Counted from the stretch's first letter, positions 23,960 through 33,476 are shown. The stretch: 40,859 nucleotides of DNA from Oscillospiraceae bacterium (GCA_024685535.1 JAIKVS010000049.1:1-40859), one strand, 5' to 3'. The notes: generated by a model from the sequence alone, not told the origin. A program made the numbers and translations.

Positions 23960-25269
23960 GTTACTCTTGTCATTTTTGCGGCGAAAAAGCCATCGGTCCC
24001 GTCTATATGCGGGAGAAATGTATACATTCCCTCAACACCTGTTATACCGCAGCAATTGAAGTTATCAGCTTGAAATTCGCTATGCTCCGAAAGAAAGGCT
24101 TCCACTACATCTTCATTTTCTTCCCGAAGTATCGTGCATGTGGAATAAAGCAGCGTGCCGCCCGGCCTGACATATCGGCTGAGATTATCGATCATGCTTT
24201 TCTGTATATCAGGCAGCGCTGCGATCTCATCTCTCGTTTTATACTTTATCTCCGGTTTTTTTCTTATAACACCGAACCCCGAGCAAGGGACATCAGCAAT
24301 AACAAGATCAAAAACCGAATCAAGCTCTTTGTTGTAGCACTTTGCATCCTGTACGCTGCAGCTGATAATATCCAGTCCGAGGCGCTTCGCTCCTTCTCTG
24401 ACTTTTTCAACTTTACTGCCGTTTATATCGCAGGCAAGGATGCTGCCCGTATTATTCATGTTGATAGCTGCGGAAAAAGCTTTTCCTCCCGGCGAGGAGC
24501 AGGCATCCAGTACTCTCATGCCGGGTTTTGCGCCGCCAATAACAATGCACATTGCCGCTGCAGGATCCTGAATGAAAAAGAAACCCTCAGAGAAGCCCGG
24601 AAGTTTCCTTACTTCGCGAGCTTCTGTAAAAATAAGATCTTCCAGTACATGTTCACTGTATGGTATTCCGGAATTATTCAGAAGCTGTTTATACTCTTCC
24701 GCCGAGATCCTTATCGAGTTTATCCTGAGACTCAGCGGTGCAGGCTTATTTGATTCATCAAGGAATTTTTCAGCTGATTTCTCACCGAATCTCCCGATAA
24801 GATATTCAACGAACCATCTCTCTGCACTGTATTCAACAGCAAACCTTTCGGCTGTATCTCCGCAAACAGCCGGGAGAGTGCTTTTTGCAGATGATATACG
24901 TCTCAGTACTGCATTTACAAAAGAGACTGCTCTCGGATTATATTTCTTGCATAGCTTTACTGCCTCGTTCACTGCAGCATGATCAGGTACCCTGTCAAGC
25001 CAGAGCATCTGATATACTGCCATGCGAAGCATATTTCTTACTTCAATGTCGATCTTCCCCGGTGATGATTCGGAGCAGGAGTTGATATAATAGTCGATCT
25101 TATTCCTGAACTGAATACAGCCAAGGTAGATATTCACAGCGAGAGCAGAATCCTTATAATCAAGACCGAAGTCAGTATTCAGTCTTTCAACGCAATTCCC
25201 TGACTGCAGAGCTTTCCTGTCTGTATCGTTAAGCAGCTTTAAAACTGCTTCTCTTGCACTCAGCGGCAT
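23956..25269 (-). CDS. rsmB: 16S rRNA (cytosine(967)-C(5))-methyltransferase RsmB
   Basis: This enzyme makes m5C967 in 16S rRNA. It is 437 residues. An N-terminal NusB-like RNA-binding domain (about 1-130, with WLDRVPDHAAVNEAV) is followed by the SAM domain: DACSSPGGKA (motif I), DVPCSGFGVIRKKPEIK with the catalytic PC dipeptide, and YSTCTILREENEDVV with the second cysteine. The start lies 10 bases inside the end of fmt, matching the usual fmt-rsmB-rlmN order. Confidence 0.96.
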   Translation of the reverse strand: MPLSAREAVLKLLNDTDRKALQSGNCVERLNTDFGLDYKDSALAVNIYLGCIQFRNKIDYYINSCSESSPGKIDIEVRNMLRMAVYQMLWLDRVPDHAAVNEAVKLCKKYNPRAVSFVNAVLRRISSAKSTLPAVCGDTAERFAVEYSAERWFVEYLIGRFGEKSAEKFLDESNKPAPLSLRINSIRISAEEYKQLLNNSGIPYSEHVLEDLIFTEAREVRKLPGFSEGFFFIQDPAAAMCIVIGGAKPGMRVLDACSSPGGKAFSAAINMNNTGSILACDINGSKVEKVREGAKRLGLDIISCSVQDAKCYNKELDSVFDLVIADVPCSGFGVIRKKPEIKYKTRDEIAALPDIQKSMIDNLSRYVRPGGTLLYSTCTILREENEDVVEAFLSEHSEFQADNFNCCGITGVEGMYTFLPHIDGTDGFFAAKMTRVT

Positions 25270-26201
25270 TTATCCACACCGGCAGTTATCCTGCATCCGT
25301 TTAGATAAGCCGAAGCAGACATTCTCTTTTTTCCCGGAGCCTGAAGCTCTTTAATAATTACGCTTTCTCCGGATCCGCATGCGACTTCGATACCATTAGA
25401 GTCAGCTTTAATAACTGTTCCCGGCTCAGCTCCGTCAGCGTTCAAGCCGTAATCAGCGCTGAAGATCTTCAATTCTTTCTCCCCAAGTACAGTTACAGCG
25501 ACCGGCCAGGGCTGGAGGCCATATATCTTTTTAATTATTTTCCTGGCTGGTTCACACCACTCAATTGGACAGATGGACTTATCCAGCATGCTCACATAAG
25601 TTGCTTTGCTTTCGTCCTGTGAAATTCGGGGCGCCTTGCCTGCCTCAATATCTCGTAGAGTTCTTATAAGGAGCTCAGCTCCCATAACTTTAAGCCTTTC
25701 TGAGAGTTCTCCGGATGTCTCGAACTCACCGATCGGAGTTTCCACAGAATAGATAATGTCTCCAGTATCCATCTCGGTAGCCATATACATTGAAGTAACT
25801 CCAGTGACTTCATCACCGTTAATCACAGACCACTGAATAGGTGATGAGCCTCTGTATTTCGGGAGAAGGGATGCGTGAATATTAACCGATCCGTACTTCG
25901 GATAATAAATAATCTCATCCGGTAATATTCTGCCAAACGCCACAACAACGATGATATCCGGATCGATATCTTTCACTATAGCGGCAGCAGTTCCGTCACG
26001 CATTTTCATCGGTTGAAACACCGGTATACCGTTATCCAGTGCGAGCTGTTTAACGGGGCTGAATATCATACTCATGCCCCTCCCGCAAGGTCTGTCGGGC
26101 TGGGTAAAAACTCCTGCCACTTCGCAGTTTTTGTCCTCAATCAGAGCTTTAAGAGACTCCGCCGCAAAATCCGGCGTGCCCATAAACAGGATCTTAAGCA
26201 C
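25260..26201 (-). CDS. fmt: Methionyl-tRNA formyltransferase
   Basis: This enzyme formylates initiator Met-tRNA with 10-formyl-THF. It is 313 residues. The N-terminal formyltransferase domain begins KILFMGTPDFA and contains HASLLPKYRGSSPIQ with the active-site His and the SLLP loop. The C-terminal OB domain (about 205 on) ends GKKRMSASAYLNG. I keep the GTG start at 26201 because MLKILFMGTPDF is the normal family N-terminus. The next ATG would cut off the first strand. It overlaps def by 8 bases, pairing formylation with deformylation. Confidence 0.96.
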   Translation of the reverse strand: MLKILFMGTPDFAAESLKALIEDKNCEVAGVFTQPDRPCGRGMSMIFSPVKQLALDNGIPVFQPMKMRDGTAAAIVKDIDPDIIVVVAFGRILPDEIIYYPKYGSVNIHASLLPKYRGSSPIQWSVINGDEVTGVTSMYMATEMDTGDIIYSVETPIGEFETSGELSERLKVMGAELLIRTLRDIEAGKAPRISQDESKATYVSMLDKSICPIEWCEPARKIIKKIYGLQPWPVAVTVLGEKELKIFSADYGLNADGAEPGTVIKADSNGIEVACGSGESVIIKELQAPGKKRMSASAYLNGCRITAGVDKCR

Positions 26202-26712
26202 CTTCCGTATTCTCCCAGTATTCCCCGTTCTGTAACTCTTCTTCTGTAAGCATCTTTGTGCAGAGAGAAGTGAATACTTTACCGGAAAGATGATCTATTT
26301 CATGACAGAAGCATCTGGCTGTAAGTCCGGTCCCGTTGACAGTAAACCAGTTACCGTTCCTGTCCTGCGCCTTTACCGTAACATCCATTGGCCTTTTAAC
26401 TAAGCCGTATTCACCTGGAAAACTGAGACAGCCTTCCGGGCCTGACTGTTCACCCGATTGCTCCACTATCTCGGGATTCACAAGTTCAATAATGTATTCG
26501 GCCTCGTCCTCGGCAACATTAGTCTCAAGTACAACAACAACTCTGCGCAGCACACCTACCTGCGGCGCCGCAAGTCCGACTCCGCCTGATTCCAGCAGCG
26601 TTTCTTTCATATCGTCAAGAAGCTGATGAAGCCTCGGATTGAAATCAGTTACCGTTCTTGATTTCTTATACAGTGTATCCTGTTCCTTGGTCAAAATTGT
26701 TCTTATTGCCAT
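26194..26712 (-). CDS. def: Peptide deformylase
   Basis: This metal enzyme removes the formyl group from nascent proteins. It is 172 residues. The three family motifs are GVGLAAPQVG, EGCLSFPG (metal Cys) and CHEIDHLSG (metal His residues and catalytic Glu). A GGAG site precedes the ATG. It is joined to fmt downstream and follows priA by 18 bases. Confidence 0.97.
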   Translation of the reverse strand: MAIRTILTKEQDTLYKKSRTVTDFNPRLHQLLDDMKETLLESGGVGLAAPQVGVLRRVVVVLETNVAEDEAEYIIELVNPEIVEQSGEQSGPEGCLSFPGEYGLVKRPMDVTVKAQDRNGNWFTVNGTGLTARCFCHEIDHLSGKVFTSLCTKMLTEEELQNGEYWENTEGA

Positions 26713-26730
26713 ATTCTGCTCCGTTATTCT

Positions 26731-28974
26731 TTACAGCGGATCTGCATCCGCGTATACAGTTATTTCTTTATAGGCTCTGTTCAGACTGCAACCTATTATT
26801 ATGTTTGATATAAGCTTATAAAGTTTTACATTTTCAGGATGTGTGACATAGACACCATACCTGAATTTTTCGTTAACTTTTGCCACAGAAAGCGGTGACG
26901 GCCCGATGACTGACACATTGTCATATAATGCTGTCTCATCCATCAGGCATGACCTTATATGTCCGGCACAGCTTATTACAGTTTTTTCATCTTTACCTAC
27001 TGCAACTATCGCCGTAAGTTCAGTAAACGGCGGCATGTTCTGAATCCTGCGAAACGCCAGCTCATACTCATAATAAGAGACATAGTCCTGTTGAGCTGCA
27101 AACCTGATCACAGGGTTATCCGGTGTATAGGTCTGGATGACTGCCCTGCCTTTTTTTTCCGCACGTCCGCTCCTGCCAATGACCTGAGTAATTATTGAGA
27201 AGGTTTTCTCAGCCGCTCTGTAATTTCCCGTGTAAAGGCTCTGATCGGCGGAAATAATGCCCGAAAGTGTGACATTATTGAAATTATGCCCTTTCCCTAT
27301 CATCTGTGTTCCGACGAGTATAGGTATCTTCTCTTCAACAAATCTGCTGAGAATTTTCTCTCTGTCTCCGGTCTGTGAAACGGCATCGGTATCGAGCCTG
27401 ATAACGGGAACACCAGAAAACTGCTCTGAAAGCGCATCCTCTATCTTTTGTGTACCGGAGCCAATAAGCTGAAGCTCACCCCCGCATTCAGGGCATTCAC
27501 GGTCCATCCTTCTTGAATATCCGCAGTAATGACAGATCATTCTGTCTCCGCGCAAATGATATGAAAGTGAAACACTGCATTTCGGACATTTGTAAACAAA
27601 GCCGCAGCTGAGACAGGATACAGCTTTGCTTGCACCTCTCCTGTTAAGAAATATAAGGCTCTGCTCACCCTTCTCAATATTCCTGTTCAATTCTTCTGTA
27701 AGGAAAGAACTGATCATTCCGGGATTTCCAGCGATGAGTTCGTCTTTCATATCGACTATCCTGACTTCAGGAAGGTCTAACCTATTGAATCTTTCCGGTA
27801 ATGTAAGGAGCGCATATTTTCCCTGCCGGGCTTTATACATGCTGCATACATCAGGAGTTGCCGAGCCGAGCAGAAGTCCGCAGGATTCTTCTGTGCATCT
27901 GTATACGGCTATTTCCCTGGCGTTATATCGGGGCGAGCTTTCGGATTTATATGAATCCTCCTGCTCCTCGTCGATAATTATCAGACCTGGTTCTTTAACA
28001 GGTGCAAAAACAGCGCTTCGCGTGCCTATAACCAGTCTTGCTGCACCGGATGATATCCTTTTCCATTCATCCAGACGCTCTCCTGCAGATAGCCCGCTGT
28101 GAATAATTGCTACCTCATTCCCGAAATATGAAGAAAACTCTTTTATAAACTGCGGAGTGAGAGCGATCTCCGGAACAAGAAAAATAACTGATTTTCCATT
28201 ATTGAGACAGCGCCTGATAAGATGTGCGTAAACGCAGCTCTTCCCGCTGCCGGTAACACCGAATAAAAGTGCGGTGAAAGATTCGCCGGCTGCCATCTTC
28301 TCGAGAATGAACTGAAAAACTTCATTCTGCTTAGATGTGAGCACAGGAAGTTCTTTCTGCTCTTCTTCAATTGACGGGCGTCTGAAATACTCAACAAATT
28401 CAAATGTGATCAAACCTTTGTTTTTCAGTGACAGAAGAGAGTTTCTTGACGCGCCGGAGTACAGCAGCAGATCCTTTGAAGAAAGCCTTCTGAAATCAGC
28501 AAGCACTTCCATAATATGTGACTGTTGAGGAGCTTTTTTTCTCGTTTTAATACTGAATTCCGCAGCTTCTTCACGTGATATGTTCAAAACAGCGATCTCT
28601 CTGTATGCATCCTTCACTCTTCTTTTACCGTCTTCATCAAAGAAAAGTCCGGCTGGCAGCATCGTCCTCACTGCATCATATATGGTGCAGAAGAAATGCT
28701 CTCTCATAAACAGAGCAAGTTTAAGCTGCTTTCCGGTTAGGATAGGATTTGTATCAAGAGACCTGATCACAGGCTTCAGCTTTTCAAATCTGCTGGAAGA
28801 TGCAATCGCAAGCACAAGCCCTTCGACGGGCGCTCTGTAATGCGAAAATTCGACAAGTACGCGCATCCCGGGAAGAACTCTGCCTGCAAGATCATCGGGT
28901 ATATAATAATCGTAAGGCCGATCTATATGATATGCAGCTTTGGATATAGCTATCTTTGCCACCTTTAAATACAT
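26731..28974 (-). CDS. priA: Primosomal protein N' (replication restart helicase PriA)
   Basis: PriA rebuilds replication forks at stalled or recombined DNA. It is about 747 residues. The N-terminal DNA-binding domain begins VAKIAISKAAYHIDRPYDYYIP. The helicase shows GVTGSGKS (Walker A), IIIDEEQEDSYKS (DEEQ form of the DEAH box) and the family's zinc module of eight cysteines (CLSCGFVYKCPKC...CHYCG...CPECGG). GTG at 28983 is in frame, but ATG 28974 stands at good distance from AAAGGG, so I prefer it. The Bacillus neighbour coaBC, usually between rpoZ and priA, is absent here. Confidence 0.95.
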   Translation of the reverse strand: MYLKVAKIAISKAAYHIDRPYDYYIPDDLAGRVLPGMRVLVEFSHYRAPVEGLVLAIASSSRFEKLKPVIRSLDTNPILTGKQLKLALFMREHFFCTIYDAVRTMLPAGLFFDEDGKRRVKDAYREIAVLNISREEAAEFSIKTRKKAPQQSHIMEVLADFRRLSSKDLLLYSGASRNSLLSLKNKGLITFEFVEYFRRPSIEEEQKELPVLTSKQNEVFQFILEKMAAGESFTALLFGVTGSGKSCVYAHLIRRCLNNGKSVIFLVPEIALTPQFIKEFSSYFGNEVAIIHSGLSAGERLDEWKRISSGAARLVIGTRSAVFAPVKEPGLIIIDEEQEDSYKSESSPRYNAREIAVYRCTEESCGLLLGSATPDVCSMYKARQGKYALLTLPERFNRLDLPEVRIVDMKDELIAGNPGMISSFLTEELNRNIEKGEQSLIFLNRRGASKAVSCLSCGFVYKCPKCSVSLSYHLRGDRMICHYCGYSRRMDRECPECGGELQLIGSGTQKIEDALSEQFSGVPVIRLDTDAVSQTGDREKILSRFVEEKIPILVGTQMIGKGHNFNNVTLSGIISADQSLYTGNYRAAEKTFSIITQVIGRSGRAEKKGRAVIQTYTPDNPVIRFAAQQDYVSYYEYELAFRRIQNMPPFTELTAIVAVGKDEKTVISCAGHIRSCLMDETALYDNVSVIGPSPLSVAKVNEKFRYGVYVTHPENVKLYKLISNIIIGCSLNRAYKEITVYADADPL

Positions 28975-28997
28975 ACCGGCCACCCTTTATAGAAAAA

Positions 28998-29186
28998 TCA
29001 CTTAATGGTAAGCTTACCTGAATAGACCTCGTCTATAGCTGTGGAAACGGGTTTCTTTTCAAGAGATTCCTGTTTTTCCTCCGCTTCTGCGGAAATAGCT
29101 CTCGCCCTTCTTGCAACAAGGTTTACGAGCTGATAGCGGCTGCCTACCTTCTCTGTAAGTTCGGCAACAGGTGGATAAAGCATCAT
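28998..29186 (-). CDS. rpoZ: DNA-directed RNA polymerase subunit omega
   Basis: This small RNA polymerase subunit helps assemble beta'. It is about 62 residues and short, but has the core: MLYPPVAELTEKVGSRYQLVNLVARRARAI, where RYxLVxxxARRAR is the diagnostic stretch. A Glu/Lys-rich C-tail ends VSTAIDEVYSGKLTI. A TTG six bases earlier is also in frame. I chose ATG 29186, ten bases after AAGGAG. A third ATG follows immediately. Its position between gmk and priA is the standard one. Confidence 0.93.
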   Translation of the reverse strand: MMLYPPVAELTEKVGSRYQLVNLVARRARAISAEAEEKQESLEKKPVSTAIDEVYSGKLTIK

Positions 29187-29217
29187 GATCAACTAACTCC
29201 TTATATAAATATGAAAA

Positions 29218-29820
29218 TTATTTACCGAAAGAATTCAAAATATCTCTTCTCTTATCGAATCTGCAAAGCTCCGCATTTATTATTGAGGACATTTCTTCAG
29301 CGGCTTTATCAAGATCATCATTTATGATTATATAATCATAGAAATCAGCTTCTCTGCATTCCTGGATCGCACGCTGAATACGGGCTTCTATGGCGGCTTC
29401 AGTCTCTGTCCCTCTGCCGGTAAGTCTTTTCCTCAGTTCATCTATAGACGGAGGTACTATGAATACCATAACAGCTTCTGGCTTGTTTTTATGAACCTGT
29501 GAAGCACCCTGGATCTCAATATCGAGAATTACATTCATTCCTTCCGACAGTCTGTCTTCTACGAATTTACGCGGTGTACCGTATGAATTAGAAACATATA
29601 CTGCATGCTCGAGAAGCTCGTTTCCGGCTACCATCTCTTCGAAGCGCTTCTGATCGATGAAAAAGTAATCAACTCCGTCCTTTTCTCCCGGTCTCGGAGC
29701 TCTTGTCGTAACGGAAGTTGAAAAGCAAATGTCATCTCTGAATGACATTGCTTTATTGACCACTGTGGATTTTCCGGCGCCTGACGGCCCGGATATAACA
29801 ATAAGATTTCCCTTGCTCAA
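29218..29820 (-). CDS. gmk: Guanylate kinase
   Basis: This enzyme phosphorylates GMP to GDP. It is 200 residues. The P-loop is [12 protein letters not shown], the GMP-binding [15 protein letters not shown] follows, and EIQGASQV and the lid region RGTETEAAI complete the fold. The start codon is TTG at 29820, with AAGGAG seven bases upstream. The TTG overlaps the remA stop as TTGA. In Bacillota Gmk is inhibited by (p)ppGpp, which may also apply here (family knowledge, not tested by sequence). Confidence 0.96.
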   Translation of the reverse strand: MSKGNLIVISGPSGAGKSTVVNKAMSFRDDICFSTSVTTRAPRPGEKDGVDYFFIDQKRFEEMVAGNELLEHAVYVSNSYGTPRKFVEDRLSEGMNVILDIEIQGASQVHKNKPEAVMVFIVPPSIDELRKRLTGRGTETEAAIEARIQRAIQECREADFYDYIIINDDLDKAAEEMSSIINAELCRFDKRRDILNSFGK

Positions 29821-30080
29821 TTCTTTTCTCCTTGTTCGGGATTTTCTGATATCCTTTCAGATATCATTTCAGGGGCAAGCGCAGATAGAACGATATAGCC
29901 GTTTTCCATGAAAAGAACAGATTTTGTGCTTCTGCCGAAAGAAGCATCTATAAGAAGTCCTTTGTCCCTTGAGACCTGTATCGCTCTCTTAATTGGTGCA
30001 GAATCAGGAGATGTCACGGATATGAGTTTATTTGCGGAAATATAATTTCCAAATCCGATATTGATAAGTTTTATCTGCAT
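29817..30080 (-). CDS. remA: RemA/DUF370 family regulator
   Basis: 87 residues, typical of the RemA (YlzA) family: [24 protein letters not shown] at the N-terminus and [19 protein letters not shown] in the middle. In Bacillus RemA is a DNA-binding activator of biofilm matrix and osmoprotection genes and forms ring-like oligomers. The basic residues expected for DNA contact (KRAIQ, GRSTKS) are kept. It lies in the conserved yicC-remA-gmk order. Its targets in this organism cannot be inferred from the window. Confidence 0.93.
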   Translation of the reverse strand: MQIKLINIGFGNYISANKLISVTSPDSAPIKRAIQVSRDKGLLIDASFGRSTKSVLFMENGYIVLSALAPEMISERISENPEQGEKN

Positions 30081-30081
30081 A

Positions 30082-30960
30082 TCATTCTATGTTCTGGATC
30101 TGCTCACGGATCTTCTCTATTTCAGATTTGAGATCCACAACTATATGAGCAACATCTGAGTTTTGACATTTTGATCCTATCGTATTGGCTTCTCTGTTAA
30201 ATTCCTGAATAAGAAAGTCCATTTTCTTGCCTACCGGAGATCCTGTTTCGAGGAATCCATCCATCTGTGAAATATGGCTGCGAAGCCTGACTGTTTCTTC
30301 ATCAATGGCTATATGGTCGGCAAATATTGCAGCTTCGGTAAGTATTCTTGTCTCATCGATACCAGTTCCGTTCAGCACTTCGTTCATTTTTTGTTCGAGC
30401 CTGTTTCTGTAGGCTGAGACAGTCTCAGCCGATCTGTTTTCTATCTGATCCACTGTATCCAGAATAACGGCAAGCCTGCTTCTGATATCGTTTAGAAGCT
30501 TTTCGCCCTCCCGTGCTCTCATTGAGTCAAAATCAGCAACTGCGCTGCTCAATGCTTCCATAAGAACATTCGAAATATAGCTGTTATCAGCCTCGGTTTT
30601 TTCAATCTTAAGCACGTCCGGAAGTCTTCCCATCATTCCCGCAGTAATATCAAACGGAAGTTCAAAATCCGTACTCAAGCCTCTGAACGCATCAATGTAT
30701 GCCTTTGCAAGCTTCTGATTGACTGATACGTCAACAGAATCAAGTTCAGAAGAGTCGATCGAAATAAATATGTCTACCTTTCCACGGCTTATATGCTGCT
30801 TAATAACATTCTTTATCTCTTCTTCCAGAGCAAGATATACTCTGGGCAGTCTGACAGATGTTTCAAGATATCTGTTGTTTACGCTTTTAAGCTCAACGGA
30901 TACAGTTATGCCTTCACCTGTGATCTTCGCGCTGCCGTATCCGGTCATGCTTTTTATCAT
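30082..30960 (-). CDS. yicC: YicC family endoribonuclease
   Basis: 292 residues with the family hallmarks: [11 protein letters not shown] at the N-terminus, [14 protein letters not shown], and the C-terminal [18 protein letters not shown]. coli YicC is reported to be an endoribonuclease acting on small RNA or mRNA, and the Bacillus member YloC is likewise reported to be an RNase. The ATG overlaps the RseC-like stop (ATGA) and its stop is one base before remA. Confidence 0.94.
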   Translation of the reverse strand: MIKSMTGYGSAKITGEGITVSVELKSVNNRYLETSVRLPRVYLALEEEIKNVIKQHISRGKVDIFISIDSSELDSVDVSVNQKLAKAYIDAFRGLSTDFELPFDITAGMMGRLPDVLKIEKTEADNSYISNVLMEALSSAVADFDSMRAREGEKLLNDIRSRLAVILDTVDQIENRSAETVSAYRNRLEQKMNEVLNGTGIDETRILTEAAIFADHIAIDEETVRLRSHISQMDGFLETGSPVGKKMDFLIQEFNREANTIGSKCQNSDVAHIVVDLKSEIEKIREQIQNIE

Positions 30961-31376
30961 TTCTGTTCCTCCATAACCGACGTTATAGAATATGTTACGG
31001 TATCAGCGTTTCTTTTCCTTTGGAATAACAGAACAACAGCTGTTCCGGCCAGAAGGAAGCAGAATCCGGTTAGTATGCACATTGCCTCAGACAGGGACAT
31101 AAGAAACGCTGCAGTATATCCAATTATCAGAAAAAATATCGGCAGGATATAAACAAGGACTGCATATTTGAATATTGTGCGGCTCTTTGTCTCTACGAGT
31201 ACCGTCTGTCCTGATGCTGCTCCTACTCTGTTTTCAGCCGTGACTCTGATAACATTGTCTCTTTGTGAACAACCCTCACAGCCGGAGCAGTTTCCTCCGC
31301 AAGCAGATCTTCTCAGAACGGAAACCTCCGCCGTATCATTCGGAAATGTTTTCAAAACAAATGCTTTCTGTACCAT
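30957..31376 (-). CDS. RseC/MucC-like redox membrane protein
   Basis: About 139 residues. A cytoplasmic N-terminal domain carries four clustered cysteines, ACGGNCSGCEGC (26-37), the pattern of the RseC/MucC family and able to bind an iron-sulphur cluster or metal. Two membrane helices follow (about 68-87 and 93-112). In Enterobacteria RseC helps re-reduce SoxR and modulates sigma-E signalling. Clostridial copies often accompany Rnf-type electron transport, but no rnf genes are visible here. The start is ATG 31376, which overlaps the cdaR stop as TGATG. A GTG three bases earlier is also in frame. Function here is unknown beyond a likely redox role. Confidence 0.82.
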   Translation of the reverse strand: MVQKAFVLKTFPNDTAEVSVLRRSACGGNCSGCEGCSQRDNVIRVTAENRVGAASGQTVLVETKSRTIFKYAVLVYILPIFFLIIGYTAAFLMSLSEAMCILTGFCFLLAGTAVVLLFQRKRNADTVTYSITSVMEEQK

Positions 31377-32629
31377 CACTCTTTCACCAGATTCACGGAA
31401 ACACTGTAAACCCCAATCGCTCCGGCATCATTGCTTCCGTCGATCCTGATTTTGACAGGCACGTCAAATACTCCGGATCCGGTGGAGAGATCTGAGAGAT
31501 CTGCCACAGCCGCAATATTCTCGTTGGAAAGTCCGTCCAGTATATCCTTCGTCGCTCGGATCTTCACTGGGATCTGCTGGTTCATAACGGTGGCAGTATA
31601 GCCTTCAGGCACATTGCCTGCTACGATATTCTGAACATTGAAAGTCTTTGTCTCAAGCCCGGCTATCTCCACCGAGACTACAGCTTCCGTGACACCTGTT
31701 ATATTGTTTAGCTCGTTATTGATCTTGATAGATCTGGAATCCTGGAAAGTTGAAGTAAATGTGGTCGTATCGATCGTATCAAGAACAATCTTGTTCACTT
31801 CAGCAAGAATGGCGGAGTCTCCTGACAATGTTATCGTTTTTGGCTCAATGCTTACCAGAGTGTTACTCTCATTTGCTCCCGCTCCATAATAGAGATTGAT
31901 ATCAAGCGGAACTTCCTTTACAGCAAGAATCGGCAGTGTAGCGACAACGGTATCGGAAGAGAATGTAATTCCGCTGGAAGAGCACTCCTCCCCATCCGCA
32001 TTCATAAGTATGAAGCCGGTATCAACACTGTATGTGGAGTTTATCTCTCCTTCACCGAATGTGACCCATACATATTCAACGTTCTTAAGATATGTCTCCG
32101 GTCCGTTCAGTGTTATCACGGAAGGTTCGAACTCGGCTTTCTGAGCTATGAAGCCCTCCTCTATTTCGCCAAGAAAGCTGCCTTTTACCTGCACAGTCTT
32201 ATCTATTAATTTGGACACAGTGAAACTTACGGTCTCAGGATATCTCTTCACCACCGAGATGTTCGATGTGTCTGTTCTGCTGGGAAAAACAACATTATAA
32301 GGTATCTCGGTATAGATAGACTGCGAAAGTCTGCTCACGTCTATCTGCGCAACGAGATCCGAAGAAGACCAGGCGCCGATTATCCTTCTGGGTCCGGATA
32401 TTTCAACGTTTACCGTTGAAACATCAACATCCGTTATCTCCATTCCCTTGGCATCTCTCAAAACTGAAGTACCAACAAATTCTACAGGTACATTCCTGAA
32501 CACCTGGTGGTACTCATCTGATTGAAGACTTGTGACATATATCCAGATGACTAGCGATATCACAAGTGATATAAGCAGCCAGAATATATTGCTGTCAGTT
32601 ATTCTTTTCTTCGATATGTTCTTCTTCAT
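31376..32629 (-). CDS. cdaR: CdaR (YbbR-domain) regulator of diadenylate cyclase
   Basis: 417 residues: a short basic N-tail, one membrane helix (about 13-31, IFWLLISLVISLVIWIYV) and an extracytoplasmic part made of four YbbR-like beta repeats, beginning at FRNVPVEFVG and repeating as roughly 80-residue units. In Bacillota CdaR binds CdaA and changes c-di-AMP output. The gene starts 35 bases inside cdaA in another frame, so the two proteins are coupled. In Bacillus glmM normally follows. Here the RseC-like gene does. Confidence 0.93.
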   Translation of the reverse strand: MKKNISKKRITDSNIFWLLISLVISLVIWIYVTSLQSDEYHQVFRNVPVEFVGTSVLRDAKGMEITDVDVSTVNVEISGPRRIIGAWSSSDLVAQIDVSRLSQSIYTEIPYNVVFPSRTDTSNISVVKRYPETVSFTVSKLIDKTVQVKGSFLGEIEEGFIAQKAEFEPSVITLNGPETYLKNVEYVWVTFGEGEINSTYSVDTGFILMNADGEECSSSGITFSSDTVVATLPILAVKEVPLDINLYYGAGANESNTLVSIEPKTITLSGDSAILAEVNKIVLDTIDTTTFTSTFQDSRSIKINNELNNITGVTEAVVSVEIAGLETKTFNVQNIVAGNVPEGYTATVMNQQIPVKIRATKDILDGLSNENIAAVADLSDLSTGSGVFDVPVKIRIDGSNDAGAIGVYSVSVNLVKE

Positions 32630-33476
32630 CTTTATCTACCGTAAGAAGCTTTCTTATTGCCTTCCAGATACTCTTGTCCGCCTCGGCTTCATCAAGGACA
32701 AGTTCACTGTGCAGTATCTTATCAAAAGTGGATGAATTGAGATGCCGCTTTAGCATTCCGTCTATCGCTACAGATATCGCACCGGTCTCTTCTGACACAA
32801 TAACTACCAGCGCGTCTGACTGCTCACTCATACCTATACCGGCCCTGTGCCGCATACCGAGGTCCTTGCTGAGATTCGTACTCTTGGTAAGCGGCAGCAC
32901 GCATCCCGCAGCCGCTATCCTCCCGTCGCGTATGATCACAGCGCCGTCATGCAAAGGAGCTTTGTTGAAAAAAATATTTTTCAGCAGTTCTGCATTTACA
33001 TCAGAATTAATCACCGTGCCTGAAGCAATAATGTCGTCAAGCTTTACTTTTCTCTCGAAGATTATCAGAGCTCCTGTCTTTGAATCAGAAAGATCGTTAC
33101 AAGCAATTATTGTCTGCATTATCACCGATTCCATCTCAGAAGAAGATGCCACTCTGCCCTGAGATAGCGATCTGCCCATTCTTTCAAGAAACTTACGAAG
33201 TTCCGGCTGAAAGATGATCAGAAGTGCGATCGCACCTATCTCAACAGCTCTCCGCATAATATAATTGATCATTGTAAGCTTGGCCATACCTGATATCCAC
33301 AGAGCCACAAGAAAAATGATCAAACCTCTGGCAATGTTGTAGGTATTGGTCCTTCTTACAAGTATAATGACTCTGTATATCAGATATGCAACGATCAGGA
33401 TATCCAATATATCCGCGATCCCGATATTTGACATATAGTTCAACCCGCGTTCAGCCACGGTCCTGAATATATCCAT
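32595..33476 (-). CDS. cdaA: Diadenylate cyclase CdaA
   Basis: This enzyme makes cyclic di-AMP from two ATP. c-di-AMP controls potassium and osmolyte uptake and wall homeostasis. It is 293 residues. Three N-terminal membrane helices lie between about 18 and 90. The DAC domain has the catalytic DGA (177-179, LHDGAVII) and RHR (209-211, MRHRAGIG). The C-tail is rich in Glu and Lys and is encoded in the 35 bases shared with cdaR. It is the first gene of the long operon, behind a strong-looking promoter. Confidence 0.97.
   Translation of the reverse strand: MDIFRTVAERGLNYMSNIGIADILDILIVAYLIYRVIILVRRTNTYNIARGLIIFLVALWISGMAKLTMINYIMRRAVEIGAIALLIIFQPELRKFLERMGRSLSQGRVASSSEMESVIMQTIIACNDLSDSKTGALIIFERKVKLDDIIASGTVINSDVNAELLKNIFFNKAPLHDGAVIIRDGRIAAAGCVLPLTKSTNLSKDLGMRHRAGIGMSEQSDALVVIVSEETGAISVAIDGMLKRHLNSSTFDKILHSELVLDEAEADKSIWKAIRKLLTVDKDEEEHIEEKNN

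Noticed and set aside
23935-24753. 272-codon plus-strand frame opposite rsmB
   Set aside because: It lies antisense to a clear RsmB with all motifs, and its translation is low-complexity with no recognisable domain.
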